Made by a program: the position numbers and the translations under genes
The notes under the pieces: generated by a model
The model's database searches: none
What the model saw: only the letters and a program-made list of their open reading frames with translations
What the model was told of the DNA's origin: nothing
Part shown: one piece after another, positions 1 through 7,509 of the stretch
Numbering within the stretch: the stretch's first letter is position 1
How the letters are laid out: every line of letters starts with the position of its first letter
From: Rhizobium redzepovicii
GTDB lineage: Bacteria; Pseudomonadota; Alphaproteobacteria; Rhizobiales; Rhizobiaceae
NCBI RefSeq assembly: GCF_019793435.1
Contig: NZ_JAILYH010000021.1
Coordinates: 50,245 to 114,244, forward strand
Length of the DNA stretch: 64,000 nt
Reading direction: 5' to 3'

Positions 1-118
1 CGCCTGCGATCGTTCGAGCGACGACATTGATCGCATGCTGCTTCAAGGCGGCGCTCGCGGCATTGCCGCCAATGGCACCGGCAATCAATTGTATGACGAG
101 CGGAAGTAGCGCTTCCAT
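1..118 (-). CDS. Small hydrophobic protein of unknown function (C-terminus cut by window edge)
   Basis: An ATG at 118 on the minus strand is preceded by a strong GGAGGAAAG ribosome binding site (complement of about 121-129). The frame stays open to the window edge for 39 codons. The visible N-terminus starts MEALLPLVIQLIAGAIGGNA and is hydrophobic and Gly/Ala-rich, so a membrane segment or an amphipathic helix is likely. No family is recognised. The start is well supported by the RBS; the length and function are unknown because the 3' part lies outside the window. Confidence 0.6.
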   Translation of the reverse strand, partial: MEALLPLVIQLIAGAIGGNAASAALKQHAINVVARTIAG

Positions 119-261
119 GACTTTCCTCCTCTGGCGATCTCCCCGATCGCCGCTTTATATGCCGAACCTTCAGCATATTAGCATTTTATCATATTACGAA
201 GGAAAGCGTTAAGAAAAAATCAACCCATGCGGGAGGCAAGGGAAGAAGTTGACAGACGTGA

Positions 262-290
262 AACGAGGCGGCCGGTTCGACCGCCTCGTT
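262..290. terminator. Strong hairpin, probable (bidirectional) terminator
   Basis: A perfect inverted repeat AACGAGGCGG / CCGCCTCGTT with a 9-nt loop is followed on the plus strand by GTATTTTT. It lies 19 bp beyond the stop of the leftward SH3 gene, so it most likely ends that transcript, although the T-run is better on the plus strand. Confidence 0.55.
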
Positions 291-308
291 GTATTTTTCC
301 CGGTTCGA

Positions 309-926
309 TTATTGATAAACGTAGACGATCCGGCGTGTACCGGGATCAACCAGAACCGGTCGGTCGTTGATCCTGGTATAGCGGTACTCGTAATCCGGGA
401 TCGACTGGAAGGTAACATCGGCGGGCACCTCTGCACCGACGACGACATCGCCGCCGAGCTGCACCGTCTGGCCGGGATTGGTGTCGATATAGGTGCGGAC
501 CGTCTCCGGCGGCGTGATGGTCTCGACAGCCCCGACCGGGCCGAGCAACTCGTCGCCCGGGGCCGGCTGCGGGTCAACGGGAACGACGCTGGCGGTCGAC
601 TCGTAGGTTACGACAGGAACGCCGATCTCGTCGCGGTGCTGTTCGACGATGACCTGGCTGCCGCCGCGGTCGACCTGCAGATAGTCGGCGTAGACCCAGC
701 CGCGCATCCCGTTGACGTCGACGCGGCACCAGCGGCTGCCTTCGATGCAGCCGTCGAGCACCGCGGTCGAGCCGCGGGTGGCAAGACCGACCGCCGGATA
801 TTGCGGGCCGGGGCCGGCACGGACATTGAGATCGTTGACGGTCGTCGCCATCATCTCCGCCTGCGCCAGACCGCCGCTCGCCAGGAGCACGGCTCCGGCC
901 AATAGAATGTTTCTCTTCAAGGTCAT
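309..926 (-). CDS. Secreted SH3-domain protein with C-terminal DUF1236-like region
   Basis: 205 residues. The start at 926 is chosen because it gives a clean signal peptide (MTLKRNILLAGAVLLASG, cleavage near AQA-EM) and has GGAGACG just upstream; an upstream ATG at 974 lacks support. Residues about 25-85 form a bacterial SH3 (SH3b) domain with the typical DLNVRAGPGPQYPAVG and RGWVYADYL segments. The C-terminus (DYEYRYTRINDRPVLVDP...RRIVYVYQ) fits DUF1236. The protein is probably periplasmic or cell-wall associated; SH3b domains often bind peptidoglycan or peptides. The exact role is unknown. Confidence 0.85.
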   Translation of the reverse strand: MTLKRNILLAGAVLLASGGLAQAEMMATTVNDLNVRAGPGPQYPAVGLATRGSTAVLDGCIEGSRWCRVDVNGMRGWVYADYLQVDRGGSQVIVEQHRDEIGVPVVTYESTASVVPVDPQPAPGDELLGPVGAVETITPPETVRTYIDTNPGQTVQLGGDVVVGAEVPADVTFQSIPDYEYRYTRINDRPVLVDPGTRRIVYVYQ

Positions 927-1213
927 CTGAGCGTCTCCTTGGTTTCGATGGGCTGACAACGCGCGGCGTTCCACGATGTTCCCATCGACTGCCTAGCATC
1001 AAAGACCGCTTGCAGAATGCACTTCATAAGCAATTGAAAAAATTCAATAAAACAAGGTTTTTCGGCATCTGACGACACCATCGGAAGGCATAAATTCTTG
1101 TTGCAGCCCGTCTTCTTGCCGTGAGGCAAGGCAGCAAACACGGAAAATTCCGGCTGTCCTTGACGCGGTTTCGGACTATACCCTGAGCATCCCAGACACC
1201 AAGCGAGGCACTT

Positions 1214-1867
1214 ATGGGCATGCTCCAGGCCGGCATCATTCCGGTGACACCCTTCCAGCAGAACTGCACGATCTTCTTCGATCCCGAGACCAAGGAAGGC
1301 GTCGTCGTCGATCCGGGCGGCGACGTGCCGCTGATCCTTCAGGCGATCGCGCAAAACGGCTTGATCATCAAGGAGATCTGGCTGACGCACGGCCATCTCG
1401 ACCATGCCGGCGGTGCCAGCGAGCTAAAGGAAGCCCTGGGCATCGAGGTGGTTGGCCCGCATCAGGACGACCTGCCGCTGCTGCAACGGATCGAGACCCA
1501 GGCCGAAAAATACGGCATATCGGGATTGCGCAACGTCCTACCCGACCGCTGGCTGAAGGATGGCGACAAGATCTCTTTCGGCGATCACGAATTCGAGGTC
1601 TATCATGCGCCCGGTCATGCGCCGGGCCACGTCATCTATTTCAACCGTGCGCAGAATTTCGCCCATCTCGGCGACGTGCTCTTCAACGGCTCGATCGGCC
1701 GCACCGACTTGCCGGGCGGCAATCATCAGCAGCTTCTCGACTCGATCCGCGACAAGGTGCTGCCGCTTGGCGACGACGTCGGCTTCATCTGCGGCCACGG
1801 CCCCGGCAGCCGCATCGGCGATGAGCGGCGCAGCAATCCATTTTTGCAGGAAATCAGAACCGGCTGA
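1214..1867 (+). CDS. MBL-fold metallo-hydrolase (glyoxalase II / YcbL-like)
   Basis: 217 residues of the metallo-beta-lactamase fold. The zinc-binding motif THGHLDHAGG is at residues 58-67, and the second-shell ligands appear in APGHAPGHV and HLGDVLF, with a final CGHGPG histidine. The short length without the C-terminal HAGH substrate domain points to the YcbL-like small glyoxalase-II-type thioesterases rather than classical GloB. The substrate is unknown; cytoplasmic hydrolysis of a glutathione thioester is the family expectation. ATG at 1214 or 1220 (MLQAG) are both possible starts. It is convergent with csaA, with 15 bp between the stops. Confidence 0.88.
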   Translation: MGMLQAGIIPVTPFQQNCTIFFDPETKEGVVVDPGGDVPLILQAIAQNGLIIKEIWLTHGHLDHAGGASELKEALGIEVVGPHQDDLPLLQRIETQAEKYGISGLRNVLPDRWLKDGDKISFGDHEFEVYHAPGHAPGHVIYFNRAQNFAHLGDVLFNGSIGRTDLPGGNHQQLLDSIRDKVLPLGDDVGFICGHGPGSRIGDERRSNPFLQEIRTG

Positions 1868-1882
1868 GCGTTCGGCGCGGGC

Positions 1883-2224
1883 TCACATCATCTTCCGGCC
1901 ATTCGGCACGGGCTGCTCGACATCAGCAAGCACGATCGCGCCGTTCTCGTCCTCGAATCCAAGCGTCAGCACTTCCGAGCGGAACGGCCCGATCTGGCGC
2001 GGCGGGAAGTTGACGACACCGAGCACCTGCCGGCCAATCAGGCTTTCCGGCGTGTAATGCACGGTAATCTGGGCCGAGGATTTCTTCGTGCCGATCTCGG
2101 GACCGAAATCGATGACCAGCTTGATCGCCGGCTTGCGCGCTTCCGGAAACGGACTGGCTTCGATAATCGTGCCGACGCGAATGTCGACGCGCTCGAAATC
2201 GGCGTAGGCAATTTCCTCGGACAT
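1883..2224 (-). CDS. csaA: tRNA-binding domain protein, CsaA family chaperone
   Basis: 113 residues, a single OB-fold tRNA-binding domain. FERVDIRVGTIIEASPFPEARKP and the VVNFPPRQIGP and EVLTLGF segments are the family signature. CsaA proteins are dimeric export-related chaperones with tRNA-binding capacity. GGAGACGAT precedes the ATG at 2224. The gene lies downstream of proC on the same strand, separated by about 120 bp of palindromic repeats, so co-transcription is possible but not certain. Confidence 0.9.
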   Translation of the reverse strand: MSEEIAYADFERVDIRVGTIIEASPFPEARKPAIKLVIDFGPEIGTKKSSAQITVHYTPESLIGRQVLGVVNFPPRQIGPFRSEVLTLGFEDENGAIVLADVEQPVPNGRKMM

Positions 2225-2237
2225 ATCGTCTCCGCTA

Positions 2238-2291
2238 GCGCATTAATCCTTTGCGAAAATCGCGATCGGTTTTCGCAAAGGATTAATGCGC
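2238..2291. repeat. Long perfect palindrome in proC-csaA spacer
   Basis: Two 22-nt arms (2238-2259 and 2270-2291), fully complementary, begin GCGCATTAATCC and end AAAA/TTTT around a 10-nt loop. The position between same-strand genes and the form resemble dispersed rhizobial intergenic palindromes. It could fold in the mRNA between proC and csaA. Confidence 0.8.
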
Positions 2292-2305
2292 AAATTCATA
2301 ATGTC

Positions 2306-2345
2306 AGAGCGTCCTTAGCGCGTCTTTATAGACGCGCGGCGCTCT
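2306..2345. repeat. Second palindromic repeat overlapping the proC stop
   Basis: The outer arms AGAGCG / CGCTCT enclose an inner stem GCGCGTCT / AGACGCGC with a TTAT loop. The right end overlaps the proC stop codon (2344-2346). AGAGCG...CGCTCT bordered hairpins of this form recur between genes in rhizobial genomes. It may serve as a processing or termination signal after proC. Confidence 0.7.
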
Positions 2346-3171
2346 AGCCGGCCAGTTCTTCGGCCCGCTTGCGCGCCGCTGCCAGTGCTGCGTCGAACAG
2401 AGGCTGCATGCCGTTTTCGGCCATCAGCACGGCGAGCGCAGCCGCCGTCGTGCCGCCAGGAGAGGTCACATTCTGCCGCAGCCGCGAAGCGTCGTCGGGG
2501 GACTGGTGCAAAAGTTCACCAGCCCCCGCGACTGTTTCCCGCGCAAGACGCATGGCGAGGTCCGCCTGCAGGCCGAGTTTACGGCCTGCCTCCGCCATGC
2601 ATTCGACGAGATAGAACACATAGGCAGGACCGCTGCCCGAAAGCGCCGTCACGGCATCGATATCGGCCTCTGCAGGCACCCATTCCACAGGACCCGAGAC
2701 GCTGAGAAGAGAATGGACACGTTCGCGCTGCTGATGACTGACCCCTGAATTGGCAAAGGCGCCGGTGACGCCGCGCCCGACCATGGCCGGCGTGTTCGGC
2801 ATGGCCCGCACCATGGCGGCTTTGCCCAGATGTTTCTCGAGGAAAGCGAGCGTCTTGCCGGCGGCCACAGAGACGACGACCGTTTCCGGCCCGACGGCGC
2901 TCTTCACCGCCGGCAGCACCGTCTCCATCACCTGCGGCTTGACCGCGAGAAACAGCACGCTTGCCTTCAAATCCGCCGGAGCCGCGGTAACATGGGTCGC
3001 GCCGGCCTCGCTGATCGTCGCCAGCATCGCCGGCGACGGGCCAGGATCGACGACAAGAACGGCCGAGCCCGGCACGCCGCTTTTCAGCCAGCCGGAGAGC
3101 ATCGCCCCGCCCATGTTGCCGGCACCGATCAGGACGACGGGATTTGTCGAGGAGAAAGCGTTCGCGGGCAT
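2344..3171 (-). CDS. proC: Pyrroline-5-carboxylate reductase
   Basis: 275 residues. ProC reduces 1-pyrroline-5-carboxylate to proline with NAD(P)H, the last step of proline synthesis, in the cytoplasm. The Rossmann motif VLIGAGNMGGAM is near the N-terminus. The conserved C-terminal catalytic segment is ALSGSGPAYVFYLVECMAEAG, followed by ETVAGAGELL and TSPGGTTAAAL. The start at 3171 is taken because upstream residues of the open frame are non-homologous low-complexity sequence. Its ATG lies 1 bp after the stop of ybjN, so the two are co-translated. Confidence 0.95.
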   Translation of the reverse strand: MPANAFSSTNPVVLIGAGNMGGAMLSGWLKSGVPGSAVLVVDPGPSPAMLATISEAGATHVTAAPADLKASVLFLAVKPQVMETVLPAVKSAVGPETVVVSVAAGKTLAFLEKHLGKAAMVRAMPNTPAMVGRGVTGAFANSGVSHQQRERVHSLLSVSGPVEWVPAEADIDAVTALSGSGPAYVFYLVECMAEAGRKLGLQADLAMRLARETVAGAGELLHQSPDDASRLRQNVTSPGGTTAAALAVLMAENGMQPLFDAALAAARKRAEELAG

Positions 3172-3172
3172 C

Positions 3173-3673
3173 TTATGCCTCGCCGACTGTTTCGAACAAT
3201 ACGGCTTCCATCGCCTTCGTCGCTTCCATGCCGGACCAGACGACGAACTGGAATGCCTGGAAATAGGCTTCGCAGGTATCGAGCGCGCTGGAAAGCAGCA
3301 CTTCCACCTGGCGGTTGGTGGGCTCCGCGCCGCCGGCGAGCAGCAGCGACTGGCGAAAGATGACGACATCTTCCTGGCGCCAAAGGTCGAAATGCCCCAT
3401 CAGCACCTGCCCGTTGATCGCCGAAAGCAGCTTGACCACCTCGTTGACCCTGATGTCGGGAACTTTGATATCGAAGGCGCAGCCAAGGTGCAGCGCCTCG
3501 AATTCCTCCATCCAGGAGAAGGAGACGTGATAGTCCGTCCAGCGACCCTCGACCGTCATCGCGATCTCGTCCTCGCCGGAGCGTTCGAACGACCAGTCGT
3601 TGTTGGAGGCAACGTACTCGATCATATCGACCGGGTTCGACTGACGCTCGACTTCCAATTCCATCAGGTTCAT
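3173..3673 (-). CDS. YbjN-domain protein
   Basis: 166 residues from the ATG at 3673, which has AAGGTG a few bases upstream. It matches the YbjN (type III secretion-chaperone-like) family: VDMIEYVASNNDWSFERSGEDEI at the start and a central SFSWMEEFEALHLGCAF. The fold resembles secretion chaperones; a biochemical role is not established. It directly precedes proC (1-bp gap), an arrangement common in Rhizobiales. A short inverted repeat (TTGTGT-N4-ACACAA) lies about 40 bp upstream and could be an operator. Confidence 0.85.
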   Translation of the reverse strand: MNLMELEVERQSNPVDMIEYVASNNDWSFERSGEDEIAMTVEGRWTDYHVSFSWMEEFEALHLGCAFDIKVPDIRVNEVVKLLSAINGQVLMGHFDLWRQEDVVIFRQSLLLAGGAEPTNRQVEVLLSSALDTCEAYFQAFQFVVWSGMEATKAMEAVLFETVGEA

Positions 3674-3710
3674 GCAGCACCTTCTTGACCGGAACGAATG
3701 CGACCTAACT

Positions 3711-3726
3711 TTGTGTACGCACACAA
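3711..3726. promoter_or_regulatory. Inverted repeat TTGTGT-ACGC-ACACAA upstream of ybjN-proC
   Basis: A perfect 6+6 dyad with a 4-nt spacer sits 38 bp upstream of the ybjN start, in the region where its promoter should lie. It may be a repressor or activator site, but the protein that binds is unknown. Chance occurrence cannot be excluded for arms this short. Confidence 0.3.
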
Positions 3727-4069
3727 GAAAGACACACGCAAATACCGGAACCACCACTCGGATGATCGTTGAACCGCTGCCAGACTTAACGCAGATAACC
3801 TGCCCGGAGCTTACCAAGTCGCTTCGAATCATCATTTAAAATCAGTGTATAATGCGCCTTGCCCCCTGCCAGCCCCCTGAGGGGAAAATAGGCCGGACCA
3901 CTGTGGAAAGGCTCTTCGAAATTCAATTCAGAAGGGAGAATAAGCGACTCTGCGAATTGGCTTTTTTGGCAGTGTCCACAGGTGGAAAAACTCACCTGAT
4001 TTTTTTGTGACGGATGCGGCGTGTGGCATGAAGGCAACGCCGCGTCTGCGTCATATCGGGACTTTCAGC

Positions 4070-4109
4070 CATGTCGCGCAAAAGTGTTCAGCGGCTTTTG
4101 CGCGACATG
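4070..4109. repeat. Rhizobial intergenic palindrome
   Basis: Two perfect 15-nt arms, CATGTCGCGCAAAAG (4070-4084) and its complement (4095-4109), flank a 10-nt loop. The CATGTCGCGCAAAA core is, from memory, a frequent dispersed intergenic element in Rhizobium genomes. It is downstream of ubiK, where it could act as a transcript end or stabiliser. Confidence 0.75.
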
Positions 4110-4165
4110 CGGGAAAACGAAGACCTGCAGCGCAAGGGGCGAATCTAAAAAGACCGCGGCGCGCT

Positions 4166-4426
4166 TTAGTGCCCTTCGCCGGCAAGCCTCGCCTCGAGCG
4201 CCGCGATGCGGGCGGCAAGCGCCTCGTTCTCGTCGCGCGCCTTGATCGCCATCTCGCGCACGGCCTCAAACTCCTCGCGCTTGACGATATCCATGCTGTT
4301 CAGCCAACGCTCGGCCTGGGCGTTGAAGGCGGTCTCGATCTCCTTGCGGACGCCCTGGGCAGCACCTGCCGCATCGGTCATCAGCTTGGCGAATTCGTCC
4401 ATGATGCGGTTCGTTCCGGTCGCCAT
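4166..4426 (-). CDS. ubiK: UbiK-family ubiquinone biosynthesis accessory factor (BMFP)
   Basis: 86 residues. It matches the UbiK/YqiC (DUF526) family: an N-terminal amphipathic helix around MDEFAKLMTDAAGAAQGVR, then a C-terminal coiled coil (FEAVREMAIKARDENEALAARIAALEARL). Family members trimerise, bind membranes and help assemble the soluble Ubi complex. GGGAG precedes the ATG at 4426; the upstream part of the open frame is not homologous. It is divergent from lgt. Confidence 0.85.
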   Translation of the reverse strand: MATGTNRIMDEFAKLMTDAAGAAQGVRKEIETAFNAQAERWLNSMDIVKREEFEAVREMAIKARDENEALAARIAALEARLAGEGH

Positions 4427-4629
4427 GGCGTTTTTCTCCCTTCGCATGAGGTGAATTTCAGCCCTTTGGGGCCCCAAGGATTGAGGTAGGGCTTCGCCAC
4501 CCGCGATGCAAGCGCTTTGCATCGGATCGGCTTGCCGTACCCGGCCGGGAAAGAGCCATCACGAACAATGGACTTGACCGTCCGGGATCGCAGCGGCATG
4601 TTCCGCGCGACCAAACAGGTGGGAAAACC

Positions 4630-5478
4630 TTGCCGACAGCAGCCAATCTCCTTGCTATCATGCCTTTTCCGGACATCGATCCGATCGCCTTTTCGATCGG
4701 CCCGCTGGCGATTCATTGGTACGGTCTCGCTTATGTCGCCGGCATCCTGCTCGGCTGGGCCTATGCGCGCCGCCTCGCCGCCAATGACAGTCTCTGGCCC
4801 GGCAACGTCTCGCCGATGTCTAAGACGCAGCTCGACGATTTCATCGTCTGGGCGGCCCTCGGCGTCGTCCTCGGCGGCCGTCTCGGCTATATTTTCTTCT
4901 ATGATCTCCCCGCCGTCCTTCGCAGTCCCATCCGTGCGCTCGAGATCTGGAACGGCGGCATGTCCTTCCATGGCGGCCTGACGGGTACGACGATCGCCAT
5001 GATCGTCTTTGCCCGCCGCAACGGCATCCCGATCTGGAGCCTGTTCGACATCGTCGCCACCGTCGTTCCCTTCGGCCTCTTCTTCGGCCGCATCGCCAAT
5101 TTCATCAACGGCGAGCTCTGGGGCCGGCTGACCGACGTGCCCTGGGCGGTGGTCTTCCCGACCGGCGGCCCCTTCGCCCGCCACCCGAGCCAGCTTTACG
5201 AAGCCGGCCTCGAAGGCATCGTTCTTCTGCTGGTGCTGGCCGCCTTGGTGTATGGCATGCGCGCTCTGAAAAGCCCCGGCTTCATCACCGGCGTCTTCGT
5301 CTCCGGTTATGCCCTGTCGCGCATCTTCGTCGAATTCTTCCGCGAGCCTGACGCCCAGCTCGGTTACCTCCTCGGCACAAACTGGCTGACCATGGGCATG
5401 GTGCTCTCCTCCCCGATGATCCTGCTCGGCATCTGGGCAATGCTCAGGGCCCGCCGCCAGGCTGCGCTGCAGCTCTGA
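4630..5478 (+). CDS. lgt: Prolipoprotein diacylglyceryl transferase
   Basis: 282 residues from a TTG start at 4630, preceded by AGGTGGG; an internal ATG (4660) is an alternative. Lgt attaches diacylglycerol from phosphatidylglycerol to the lipobox cysteine of prolipoproteins in the inner membrane. About seven membrane segments are visible. The family signatures are present: HWYGLAYVAG, GGMSFHGGLTG with the essential His, GRIANFINGELWGR with the conserved Arg/Asn, and RHPSQLYEA. It starts a rightward run followed by a MidA-type methyltransferase after 19 bp. The substrate set includes the lipoprotein at 8752 in this window. Confidence 0.95.
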   Translation: MPTAANLLAIMPFPDIDPIAFSIGPLAIHWYGLAYVAGILLGWAYARRLAANDSLWPGNVSPMSKTQLDDFIVWAALGVVLGGRLGYIFFYDLPAVLRSPIRALEIWNGGMSFHGGLTGTTIAMIVFARRNGIPIWSLFDIVATVVPFGLFFGRIANFINGELWGRLTDVPWAVVFPTGGPFARHPSQLYEAGLEGIVLLLVLAALVYGMRALKSPGFITGVFVSGYALSRIFVEFFREPDAQLGYLLGTNWLTMGMVLSSPMILLGIWAMLRARRQAALQL

Positions 5479-5497
5479 AAACGGCAGGACGCGCGAT

Positions 5498-6598
5498 ATG
5501 ACCACCGCTCTAGGCGAAAAGATCAAGGCGATCATCCAGGCCAACGGTCCGATCAGCGTCACCGATTATTTCTCGCTCTGCCTGGCCGATCCTGAACACG
5601 GCTACTACCGCACCCGCGAGCCCTTCGGCCGTGCGGGCGATTTCGTGACCGCGCCCGAGGTCAGTCAGATTTTCGGCGAAATGATCGGCGTCTTCATCGT
5701 TCATGCCTGGCAGCGCCACGGCACGCCGGCGGGCGTCCGTCTCGTCGAGATCGGACCCGGCCGCGGCACGATGATGGCCGATATGCTGCGCGTCATCTCG
5801 CGCATCGCCCCGCCGCTGCTGGATGCTATGACCGTGCATCTCGTCGAAACCAGCGAGCGCCTGCGCGACGTCCAGAGCCAGACGCTCGAAGCTTACGATG
5901 ATAAGATTGCCTGGCACGACGGCTTCGACGAAGTCCCGCCGGGCTTCACGCTGATCGCCGCCAACGAATTGTTCGACGCCATCCCGATCCGCCAGTTCGT
6001 CCGCATGCCGACGGGTTTCCGCGAGCGCATGATCGGAATTGATGCCGATGGGGAGCTGACCTTCTCCGCCGGCGTCGCCGGCCTCGATCCGGCGCTTCTG
6101 CCCGAACCGGTGCAGAACCTGCCGCTCGGCACGCTCTTCGAGATCTCGCCTGCCCGCCAGGCTGTCATGATTGCGATCTGCGAGCGGCTGCGCGCTTTCG
6201 GCGGCACGGCGCTCGCGATCGATTATGGCCATCTCGTCACCGGCTTCGGCGATACGTTGCAGGCCGTGCGCATGCATGAATTCGATCCGCCGCTCGCCCA
6301 TCCCGGTGAAGCCGATCTGACGAGCCATGTCGACTTCCAGCAGCTCGCCGAAACCGCACTTGCGGCCGGCGTCCATCTGAACGGCGCCCTGCATCAGGGT
6401 GATTTTCTGACCGGTCTCGGCATCCTCGAACGTGCCGCCGCCCTCGGCCACGACCGCGAGCCGCAAACCCAGCAGGTTATCCAGGCGGCGGTCGACCGGC
6501 TCGCCGGCGCCGGTGAAGGCCGGATGGGCGAACTCTTCAAGGTGATGGCGGTCTCTCATCCCGCGGTCGACCTCATGCCCTTTCGCCCGGTGGATTGA
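5498..6598 (+). CDS. SAM-dependent methyltransferase, MidA/NDUFAF7 family
   Basis: 366 residues. The N-terminal ISVTDYFSLCLADPEHGYYRTREPFGRAGDFVTAPEVSQIFGE region is the hallmark of the MidA/NDUFAF7 (DUF185) family, followed by the SAM-binding loop VEIGPGRGTMMADML and ANELFDAIPI. The mitochondrial member methylates an arginine of a complex I subunit; a similar role toward NADH dehydrogenase assembly is plausible but unproven here. It lies 19 bp after lgt and is probably in the same transcript. Confidence 0.9.
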   Translation: MTTALGEKIKAIIQANGPISVTDYFSLCLADPEHGYYRTREPFGRAGDFVTAPEVSQIFGEMIGVFIVHAWQRHGTPAGVRLVEIGPGRGTMMADMLRVISRIAPPLLDAMTVHLVETSERLRDVQSQTLEAYDDKIAWHDGFDEVPPGFTLIAANELFDAIPIRQFVRMPTGFRERMIGIDADGELTFSAGVAGLDPALLPEPVQNLPLGTLFEISPARQAVMIAICERLRAFGGTALAIDYGHLVTGFGDTLQAVRMHEFDPPLAHPGEADLTSHVDFQQLAETALAAGVHLNGALHQGDFLTGLGILERAAALGHDREPQTQQVIQAAVDRLAGAGEGRMGELFKVMAVSHPAVDLMPFRPVD

Positions 6599-6709
6599 CA
6601 GGGCGCACGCGGCTGGTTCAACATCCGCGCGAACAAGAACTTGAAGCGCGCCGCCTGTGCGATGCGCTTGGGATAATAACAAACCCCTTAAAAAACCCCG
6701 GAATCACAG

Positions 6710-7504
6710 ATGCAGGAAGCGGCCTCTCCCGCACCGATCGAAAGCGCGCTGCTGAATGAAGCGGCAGGCGGCACTATCCGCCACGGTTATTTCACCCGCG
6801 CCGGCGGCGTGTCCGAAGGGCTGTATCGCGGCCTCAATGTCGGCCTTGGCTCCAACGACGAACGCGACAAGGTCCTGGAAAACCGTCGCCGCGTCGCCGC
6901 GTGGTTCGACCTGCCGGTCGAGCGGCTGGCGACTGTGCATCAGGTCCATTCCCCTGACGTCGTGACCATCGATGCCGATTACGACGGCGCCCGCCCCGAG
7001 GCGGATGCGATGGTAACGCGCACCCCCGGCATTGTGCTTGGCGTGCTTGCCGCCGATTGCGGCCCGATCCTGTTCGCCGACCCGGACAATCGCGTCGTCG
7101 GCGCCGCCCATGCCGGCTGGAAAGGCGCGCTGACGGGTGTGCTCGAAAATACCATCGCCGCCATGGAAGCGCTGGGGGCGGATCGCACACGCATTATCGC
7201 CTGCCTCGGCCCCTCGATCAGCCAGGCAAGCTATGAGGTCGGTCCTGAATTCGTCGAGCGTTTCGTCGCCGGGAACCCGGAAGATGCGCGTTTTTTCGTG
7301 CCTTCCGCAACCTCCGGCCACGCCATGTTCGACCTGCCGGCGCTGACTGTCGACCGGCTGACGAAAGCCGGAGTGCGGGCCGAAAGCCTCGGCCTCTGCA
7401 CCTATCCGGACAGCGAGCGCTTCTTTTCCTACCGCAGGACGACGCATCGCAAGGAGCCGGACTACGGCCGGCAGATTTCCGCGATATCAATCAGGGAGAC
7501 GTGA
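6710..7504 (+). CDS. pgeF: Peptidoglycan editing factor PgeF (YfiH / multicopper oxidoreductase-like)
   Basis: 264 residues. The family motifs are VHQVHSPDVV, GVLAADCGPILFAD and GAAHAGWKGAL, which supply the His/Cys/His metal site, plus the C-terminal FFSYRR. PgeF in E. coli removes mis-incorporated serine-containing peptidoglycan precursors; related proteins were earlier annotated as polyphenol oxidases or laccases. The stop overlaps the possible GTG start of the next gene, indicating translational coupling with the M24 peptidase. Confidence 0.92.
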   Translation: MQEAASPAPIESALLNEAAGGTIRHGYFTRAGGVSEGLYRGLNVGLGSNDERDKVLENRRRVAAWFDLPVERLATVHQVHSPDVVTIDADYDGARPEADAMVTRTPGIVLGVLAADCGPILFADPDNRVVGAAHAGWKGALTGVLENTIAAMEALGADRTRIIACLGPSISQASYEVGPEFVERFVAGNPEDARFFVPSATSGHAMFDLPALTVDRLTKAGVRAESLGLCTYPDSERFFSYRRTTHRKEPDYGRQISAISIRET

Positions 7505-7509
7505 GCAGA

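Larger units (their letters stand above)
3674..4165. other. Spacer between ubiK and ybjN with no supported gene
   Basis: 492 bp. It holds the TTGTGT/ACACAA inverted repeat (3711-3726) near ybjN and a 15-bp-arm palindrome (4070-4109). An 83-codon leftward frame (3786-4037) has no ribosome binding site, unusual composition and no recognisable family, so I do not call it a gene. Local A+T content is higher than in the neighbouring genes. Confidence 0.6.

Noticed and set aside
3786..4037. 83-codon leftward frame between ubiK and ybjN
   Set aside because: No ribosome binding site and no plausible protein features; only an A+T-richer spacer.
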